This document shows positions 49,629 through 53,981 of a DNA stretch of 53,981 bases, piece by piece; the first letter of the stretch is position 1; each line of letters opens with the position of its first letter. The position numbers were made by a program, and so were the translations under genes. Below the pieces are notes generated by a model. It ran no database searches, was not told the origin of the DNA, and worked only from the letters and a program-made list of their open reading frames with translations. Source of the DNA: RGIG3009 sp045596745 (GTDB lineage: Bacteria > Bacillota > Clostridia > Oscillospirales > Acutalibacteraceae); contig JAZODA010000080.1 in assembly GCA_045596745.1 (NCBI GenBank), forward strand, positions 1 to 53,981. The letters are read 5' to 3'.

Positions 49629-51028
49629 GTAAGGTTGTATCCTCGCTTCGTGAAGCTATTCAGCTGGCGGGTCTCAAAGATGGTATGACGGTGTCGTTCC
49701 ACCATCATCTCCGCAACGGCGACTATGTTCTGAATATGGTTATGGAGGAGATTGCATCTCTCGGTCTCCGTGATATGAAGGTAAACGCCAGCTCGCTGTT
49801 TGACGTGCATGCGCCGCTGCTGACTCACATTCAAAACGGCGTGGTTACCGGTGTGGCGGCAAACTATATCGCCGCAGGACTGGGTCGCGCGTTTTCGCAG
49901 GGCGTTTTGCAAGCACCTGTGGAGTTTCGCACGCACGGCGGCAGACCCAACGATATTACGCTGGGTCGTACGCCGATTGATGTGGCGTTTATTGCTGCGC
50001 CGACGGCCGATTGTATGGGCAACTGCACCGGTAAACACGGTAAGTCCGCTTGCGGCAGTTTGGGTTATGCGGTTGCGGATGCTATGCATGCCGAACACGT
50101 GATTGTCATTACCGATAACCTGCTTCCCGATTCGCTGCAGGATGTATCGATTCCCGGTGATACCGTCGACTATGTTGTCGAAGTGGAGGCGATCGGCAAT
50201 CCGCAGGGTATTGTTTCGGGTACGACCCGTATTACCCGTGACCCTGTCGGCTTGGTGATGGCGGCGCAGGCGGCAAAAGTGATTGAAGCTTCGGGTTTGC
50301 TGAAAGATGGTTTTTCGTTCCAGACGGGTGCCGGTGGCGCTTCGCTGGCGGCTGCCAAGTACCTGAAAGACATTATGCTGGAGAAACAGATTCACGGCAG
50401 CTTCGGTTTGGGCGGCATCACCGGATATATGGTAGATATGCTGCATGCCGGTTGCTTTGAAAAGCTGCTGGACGTGCAGTGCTTCGATTTGGCGGCGGTT
50501 GAGTCGATTCGCAACGACCCCAGACATCAGGAAATTTCGGCGATGCGGTACGCCGCTCCCGGCGGTAACGGTGCGGCTGTGGATGACCTGGATGTGGTTA
50601 TCCTCGGTGCTACCGAGATTGATACCGACTTTAACGTGAATGTTCACACCGATTCCAACGGCTATATTATGGGTGGTTCGGGCGGTCACAGCGATACGGC
50701 GGCAGGCTCTAAGCTGGCGATGATTATTGCGCCGCTGTTCCGCGCGCGTCTGCCGATTATTACAGATCGCGTCACCTGCATTTCCACGCCCGGTCAAAGC
50801 ATCGATGTGCTTGTCACACAGGGCGGTATTGCTGTCAATCCCCGCAACAAAGAGCTGCGCCAGCGACTGGTGGACGCTCGTTTGCCGGTGGTGGATATCG
50901 AGGAACTGAAAGCACGCACCGAACGGATTACCGGCGTGCCGAATAAGCTCGCACGCGGCAGCCGCGTAGCAGCGAATGTAATCGGTCGTACCGGCGAATT
51001 GCAAGATGTGATTTATACGGTGGACTAA
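49625..51028 (+). CDS. citF: Citrate lyase alpha subunit (citrate:acetyl-ACP transferase)
   Basis: A 467-aa CoA-transferase-like protein that exchanges citrate for acetate on the acyl carrier. It has GMTVSFHHHLRNGDYVLNMV, GKHGKSACGSLGYAVADAMH, FSFQTGAGGASLAAAKYL, GSFGLGGITGYMVDMLHAG, and the late GGSGGHSDTAAGSKLAMIIA. It is somewhat shorter than the ~500-510 residues of enterobacterial CitF, mostly at the N-terminus. ATG 49625 follows AGGAGGG and overlaps citE by four bases. Confidence 0.95.
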   Translation: MSKVVSSLREAIQLAGLKDGMTVSFHHHLRNGDYVLNMVMEEIASLGLRDMKVNASSLFDVHAPLLTHIQNGVVTGVAANYIAAGLGRAFSQGVLQAPVEFRTHGGRPNDITLGRTPIDVAFIAAPTADCMGNCTGKHGKSACGSLGYAVADAMHAEHVIVITDNLLPDSLQDVSIPGDTVDYVVEVEAIGNPQGIVSGTTRITRDPVGLVMAAQAAKVIEASGLLKDGFSFQTGAGGASLAAAKYLKDIMLEKQIHGSFGLGGITGYMVDMLHAGCFEKLLDVQCFDLAAVESIRNDPRHQEISAMRYAAPGGNGAAVDDLDVVILGATEIDTDFNVNVHTDSNGYIMGGSGGHSDTAAGSKLAMIIAPLFRARLPIITDRVTCISTPGQSIDVLVTQGGIAVNPRNKELRQRLVDARLPVVDIEELKARTERITGVPNKLARGSRVAANVIGRTGELQDVIYTVD

Positions 51029-51046
51029 CGTCAGGAGGTAAACACA

Positions 51047-51889
51047 ATGCGAGAAATCAGCGCACAGCGCATTACCGAATCGGTAAAAGCACTTTGCATC
51101 GATGCGAACTGTCATCTGAGTGGCGATTTGAAAGCCTGTATCTGTGATTTCAAGGCGCGTGAAACGTGGCCGCAGGCACAAGAAATTCTGGATCGCATCA
51201 TTGAAAACTACACCATTGCCGATGAAAAGGATCAGCCGATTTGTCAGGATACCGGCGTTGCCTGCGTGTTCCTGAAGATTGGTCAGGAGGTACATATCGT
51301 TGATGGCGACCTGACCGAAGCGGTTAACGAGGGCGTGCGTCAGGGATATTGCGAGGGTTATCTTCGCAAAAGTGTTGTGCGTGATCCGCTGGATCGCGTG
51401 AATACCGGCGATAACACGCCGGCGATGCTGTATACGGAAATTGTGCCGGGCGACCGCCTGGAAATCACGGTTGCTCCCAAAGGCTTTGGCAGCGAGAATA
51501 TGAGCCGCATTGCGATGCTTCGTCCGTCGGATGGACTGCAGGGCGTCAAGGATTTTGTTGTTAACGCCGTTGAGCAGGCAGGCCCCAATCCGTGTCCGCC
51601 GATCGTGGTGGGTGTCGGTATTGGCGGCACTTTTGACAAGGCGGCCTATCTGGCGAAGAAAGCGCTGCTTCGTCCTGTGGATGAACGCAACGAAAGCGAG
51701 TTCTACGCCGCGCTGGAAAAGGAGCTGCTGGAAGAAATCAACGCGCTCGGCATTGGCCCGCAGGGCTTTGGCGGCTTGACAACGGCGCTTGCGGTGAACA
51801 TCGAAACGTTCCCGACGCATATCGCCGGTCTGCCGGTTGCCGTTAACATCAATTGTCATGTGACTCGTCATAAAACGGAGGTGCTGTAA
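51047..51889 (+). CDS. Class I fumarase (or tartrate dehydratase) alpha subunit
   Basis: A 280-aa Fe-S hydro-lyase alpha subunit. The segment QPICQDTGVACVFLKIG holds a cluster cysteine, followed by NEGVRQGYCEGYLRKSVV, NPCPPIVVGVGIGGTFDKAA and the end NINCHVTRHK with further cysteine. ATG 51047 follows CAGGAGG. Together with the next gene it should interconvert malate and fumarate; L-tartrate dehydratase cannot be ruled out from sequence. It follows citF at 18 bases without a terminator, so it shares the cit operon and links oxaloacetate to a reductive branch. Confidence 0.9.
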   Translation: MREISAQRITESVKALCIDANCHLSGDLKACICDFKARETWPQAQEILDRIIENYTIADEKDQPICQDTGVACVFLKIGQEVHIVDGDLTEAVNEGVRQGYCEGYLRKSVVRDPLDRVNTGDNTPAMLYTEIVPGDRLEITVAPKGFGSENMSRIAMLRPSDGLQGVKDFVVNAVEQAGPNPCPPIVVGVGIGGTFDKAAYLAKKALLRPVDERNESEFYAALEKELLEEINALGIGPQGFGGLTTALAVNIETFPTHIAGLPVAVNINCHVTRHKTEVL

Positions 51890-51890
51890 T

Positions 51891-52445
51891 ATGTCGATTT
51901 CGATTACCGCTCCGTTGAGCAGAGAAGCCGCCAAGGCGCTGAAAGCAGGGGATAGCTGCTTGATTTCCGGTGTGATTTACACCGCTCGTGATGCCGCGCA
52001 TAAGCGTCTTTGCGAGCTGGTCGCACAGGGGAAAGAACTTCCGATGGAAATCCGCGATGCTGTTATCTATTTTGTCGGTCCTACCCCCGAAAAGCCCGGT
52101 CAGGCGATTGGCTCTGCCGGTCCGACCACCTCGTATCGTATGGATGCCTACAGCCCGACGCTTATCGCGTGTGGACAGACGGGTATGATCGGTAAGGGCA
52201 AGCGTGGTCCGGAGGTCGTGGAAGCAATGAAACAGCACGGCGCTGTGTATTTCGGTGCTATCGGTGGCTGCGGTGCGTTGCTCAGCAAGTGCATCAAAAA
52301 GTCCGAGGTCGTGGCATATGAGGATCTCGGCGCCGAGGCGATCCGCCGCCTGGAAGTCGAGGATTTCCCGGCTATCGTGATTATCGATAGCGAGGGCAAC
52401 AACCTGTACGAAAGCGGCAGAGCTGCGTATCTGGCGCAGAAATAA
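51891..52445 (+). CDS. Class I fumarase (or tartrate dehydratase) beta subunit
   Basis: A 184-aa C-terminal-type subunit of two-part class I fumarases. It contains LKAGDSCLISGVIYTARDAA, VGPTPEKPGQAIGSAGPTTS, RMDAYSPTLIACGQTGMIGK and GAIGGCGALLSKCI. The start is one base after the alpha-subunit stop, with GGAGGTGC inside the end of that gene, so the two are made in step. It ends the operon before a hairpin. Confidence 0.92.
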   Translation: MSISITAPLSREAAKALKAGDSCLISGVIYTARDAAHKRLCELVAQGKELPMEIRDAVIYFVGPTPEKPGQAIGSAGPTTSYRMDAYSPTLIACGQTGMIGKGKRGPEVVEAMKQHGAVYFGAIGGCGALLSKCIKKSEVVAYEDLGAEAIRRLEVEDFPAIVIIDSEGNNLYESGRAAYLAQK

Positions 52446-52457
52446 GTTTTTACGTAT

Positions 52458-52485
52458 CGCAGGTGTCCGATGACGGATGCCTGCG
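52458..52485 (+). terminator. Hairpin at the end of the cit-fum operon
   Basis: CGCAGGTGTCCG/CGGATGCCTGCG (52458-52469 with 52474-52485) with two G-U pairs and loop ATGA. Only a weak T-rich tail follows, so termination may be partial and allow some readthrough into the regulator gene. Confidence 0.6.
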
Positions 52486-52501
52486 ATTGTTATATATTGA
52501 C

Positions 52502-52530
52502 TTGACAAAATTGTAAACAGAAGTTATATT
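52502..52530 (+). promoter_or_regulatory. Promoter of the GntR gene
   Basis: Perfect TTGACA (52502-52507), 17-bp spacer, TATATT (52525-52530), 31 bp before the start codon. Confidence 0.78.
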
Positions 52531-52540
52531 GATATATAAC
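52523..52540 (+). promoter_or_regulatory. Likely GntR operator (palindrome over the -10)
   Basis: GTTATAT-TGAT-ATATAAC is a perfect 7+4+7 inverted repeat covering the -10 box, the usual place for an autorepressor. Another half-site GTTATAT is at 52489-52495, and related half-sites flank the citD start site. Confidence 0.65.
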
Positions 52541-52560
52541 AATTTCTTGGAGTGATACTT

Positions 52561-53538
52561 ATGAAACCTGTTTTTCGGGTGAATACGAAGCTGGATATTC
52601 CGATTTATCGCCAGTTGGTGGATGCGATTCGTACCGCTGTGAAAAAAGGCGAACTTACTGCGGGGCAGCAGCTTCCCACCGTGCAGGAAATGACCGAAGA
52701 ACTTGGCATTGCCCGTGGCACCATCAAGCGTGCGTATGATGAGCTTGAGCGCGCGGGATTGGTGGAAAAGGTGCAGGGCCGCGGCACGTTTGTGCGGTAT
52801 CAGCCTGCCAATTCCGGAAGCCGCAAGGAACGGGCGATGGCGGCGATTGACGATATGCTGAACCGCTTGGAGGATATGGGGCTGTCGGCGGCGGAAATCA
52901 ACATTTTCCTGACGCTCAAACTGCGCGAACGCGCCGAGGGAGAAGCGCAGGTCAAGGTCGCAGCTGTTGAATGCAACCCGGAAAACCTCTCACAGATGTC
53001 GGAACAGCTTCGTCACGTATCCGGAGTGGATCTCTATTCTTTCTCGCTGGAAAACATCCGCGAATATCCCTATAAGCTGGGCGAAGATTTTGATTTGATT
53101 GTTACCACCTCTTCGCACGCGGAGTATCTGGAAAGTGTGCTTCCTGTGCGCAAGAAGATTGCCCGTGTGGCACTGCGCCCGTCCACTCGTTACTTGTCGA
53201 AGATTATCAAATTGTCGCCCGGCGAGACTATCGGTGTGATTGGATACAGCCCTCGTTTTGCCGAGCTGCTTTATTCGACGTGCTCCTCGTATGCAGAGGA
53301 TGCGACGATTGTGTCGCCGCTTGCCGACGTTACCGAAGCATCGGTTGCGGCGTACCTCAAAGGCAAAACAGTGCTGCTTGTTCCGAAGTTTTATGAAAAG
53401 TATTTCAGCACCCCGATTGCAGAGCTGATTCGCCGTTTCGACGGTGAGGTGATTTGCGGATACTACGAAATGGACGAAGGTTCGGTTCTGTATCTGGAAA
53501 ATAAAATTAAGCGCCTGCTCGAAGAAAAAACGATATAA
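52561..53538 (+). CDS. GntR-family regulator, likely of the citrate locus
   Basis: A 325-aa regulator. ATG 52561 follows TTGGAG. The N-terminal winged helix is clear: DIPIYRQLVDAIRTAVKKGE, then AGQQLPTVQEMTEELGIARG, TIKRAYDELERAGLVEKVQG and RGTFV. A helical linker (about 85-130) leads to an alpha/beta domain of ~190 residues (FDLIVTTSSHAEYLESVLPV; SPGETIGVIGYSPRFAELL) that resembles a periplasmic-binding-like or UTRA-unlike sensor; I cannot name it. The palindrome in its own promoter suggests autoregulation, and similar half-sites at citD suggest that it controls the operon just upstream. Confidence 0.85.
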   Translation: MKPVFRVNTKLDIPIYRQLVDAIRTAVKKGELTAGQQLPTVQEMTEELGIARGTIKRAYDELERAGLVEKVQGRGTFVRYQPANSGSRKERAMAAIDDMLNRLEDMGLSAAEINIFLTLKLRERAEGEAQVKVAAVECNPENLSQMSEQLRHVSGVDLYSFSLENIREYPYKLGEDFDLIVTTSSHAEYLESVLPVRKKIARVALRPSTRYLSKIIKLSPGETIGVIGYSPRFAELLYSTCSSYAEDATIVSPLADVTEASVAAYLKGKTVLLVPKFYEKYFSTPIAELIRRFDGEVICGYYEMDEGSVLYLENKIKRLLEEKTI

Positions 53539-53594
53539 AAAAGCCGCCCGAAGGGGTGCCTTCCATAAAGCAGGTTTTGACTTGCCGAAAAAGC

Positions 53595-53630
53595 AAAAGG
53601 AGTACGAACAGTTCGTTCGTACTCCTTTTT
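53595..53630 (+). terminator. Rho-independent terminator of the GntR gene
   Basis: AAAAGGAGTACGAAC/GTTCGTACTCCTTTT (53595-53609 with 53615-53629), loop AGTTC, followed by T. A strong stem; it lies 57 bases after the stop. Confidence 0.85.
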
Positions 53631-53645
53631 ATATGCCTGCCGCGC

Positions 53646-53760
53646 AAGGTGTAGTGTGTTACACCTTATAGTTTTACTGTCGGGAGGAAAAGAGCCTACC
53701 TTTACACAAGGGAGCCTTTGGTTTGTGCGTCCCGAAAGTCCGTCTTCTTTTCCTGACAAG
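53646..53760. repeat. Non-coding block of hairpins, possible dispersed palindromic repeat
   Basis: This stretch has no gene. It holds AAGGTGTA/TACACCTT (53646-53653 with 53660-53667), and a larger fold with GGAAAAGA/TCTTTTCC (53686-53693 with 53746-53753) enclosing the sequence read on the minus strand as CCAAAGGCTCCCTTGTGTAA. I recall that kind of short sequence as a frequent intergenic repeat in gut Ruminococcaceae, but only one copy is in this window, so this is unverified. A small RNA is an alternative. Confidence 0.35.
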
Positions 53761-53778
53761 CACTGCTTTTGTGGACAC

Positions 53779-53807
53779 AAAAAGCGAAGCCCCGCGCAAG
53801 GCGGGGC
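53779..53807 (-). terminator. Terminator of the minus-strand gene at the right edge
   Basis: GCCCCGC/GCGGGGC (53789-53795 with 53801-53807) with loop GCAAG. On the minus strand a TTTTT run follows the stem after five bases. It lies directly after the stop of the partial gene. Confidence 0.6.
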
Positions 53808-53812
53808 AAGAA

Positions 53813-53981
53813 TTAAAACTGTATAGGATAATCACCATAACCCATACAACATGAAATTCCTTTTAAAGAATAGCGTTGCATTTCAAGAGTTGCAAAAAGA
53901 ATACACAGACAAGTATGATACATTTCGTTGATCTCATAGGTAAAGCCTAAAGATTTATGCTTGGATTTCTTTTCAATTACA
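53813..53981 (-). CDS. C-terminal end of an AT-rich gene leaving the window, unknown
   Basis: On the minus strand an open frame of 55 codons runs from the window edge to the TAA at 53815-53813. It reads VIEKKSKHKSLGFTYEINEM, continues YHTCLCILFATLEMQRYSLK and ends GISCCMGYGDYPIQF. There is no in-frame stop and a terminator follows, so it is probably the end of a real gene whose body lies outside. The codons are far more AT-rich than the neighbours, hinting at recent acquisition. I do not recognise the family. Confidence 0.45.
   Translation of the reverse strand, partial: VIEKKSKHKSLGFTYEINEMYHTCLCILFATLEMQRYSLKGISCCMGYGDYPIQF

Noticed and set aside
52458..52485. Hairpin after the fumarase genes as a riboswitch
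   Set aside because: Too small and lacking alternative pairings; best read as a weak terminator.
53539..53570. Imperfect hairpin right after the GntR stop as terminator
   Set aside because: The stem has a mismatch and no T run, and a much stronger terminator follows at 53595.
1..53981. tRNA, rRNA, CRISPR, prophage and transposase genes
   Set aside because: None seen on either strand by eye; small tRNA-like folds could be missed without a covariance search.

Overview
The window looks like a chromosome segment of an anaerobic, gut-type Gram-positive bacterium of the Clostridia (Oscillospirales/Ruminococcaceae-like). The case rests on moderate-to-high GC coding sequence, strong GGAGG-type ribosome sites, sortase-anchored surface proteins (LPATG, LPETG, FPETG), AraC and GntR regulators, the [FeFe]-hydrogenase maturation trio hydEGF, a citrate lyase cluster, a DUF1576 membrane protein and radical SAM enzymes with Clostridia-type neighbours. 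No tRNA, rRNA, CRISPR array, prophage or transposase was seen. The taxonomic placement is inference.

Layout. 1-420: end of a surface repeat protein (DUF11-like) carrying a frameshift, then a terminator. 0.5-3.7 kb: dipeptide epimerase and a GH20-like glycosidase. 3.7-17.6 kb: a glycan-use region. A divergent AraC regulator with carbohydrate-binding-like halves in inverted order faces a 1634-aa wall-attached GH16 protein built of near-identical modules, two leaderless GH16 paralogues, then on the minus strand a GH35 beta-galactosidase, a secreted multi-module DUF4886 (SGNH) protein and a 38-aa peptide. 17.6-24.1 kb: rhamnose use (rhaA and a GH78 alpha-L-rhamnosidase), a TIM-barrel isomerase-like gene, an FAD oxidoreductase, and three gene relics (two AraC regulators, one D-2-hydroxyacid dehydrogenase), two of which keep both ends and have lost the middle in frame.

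24.1-32.9 kb: a complete sortase-assembled pilus operon (coiled-coil protein, dedicated signal peptidase I, large LPATG adhesin, LPETG major pilin, class C sortase, FPETG minor pilin) ending with a sortase-fold protein that has lost the catalytic His, Cys and Arg. 32.9-40.6 kb: mixed metabolism (DUF1576 membrane protein, flavin-binding-type protein, two HAD phosphatases, TIM-barrel protein, glutamine synthetase, MBL hydrolase, NodB-type deacetylase, a 42-aa basic peptide).

40.6-45.0 kb: a promoter and a 130-nt leader with a terminator and a competing pairing precede a TM1266-family gene, hydE, hydG, hydF and a Cys-rich small protein; the hydrogenase itself is not in the window. 45.0-53.5 kb: a divergent citrate lyase locus: citXG, a P-loop protein and citC on the minus strand, citD-citE-citF and two-subunit class I fumarase on the plus strand, then a GntR regulator whose own promoter overlaps a perfect palindrome. 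Citrate lyase gives acetate plus oxaloacetate; the fumarase suggests a reductive branch through malate and fumarate. 53.6-54.0 kb: non-coding hairpins and the end of an AT-rich minus-strand gene leaving the window.

The most novel leads are the dead sortase-like pilus protein, the leader RNA ahead of the hydrogenase maturation operon, the 38-aa peptide after the DUF4886 protein, the permuted carbohydrate-binding module in the AraC regulator, and the pattern of clean internal gene deletions.
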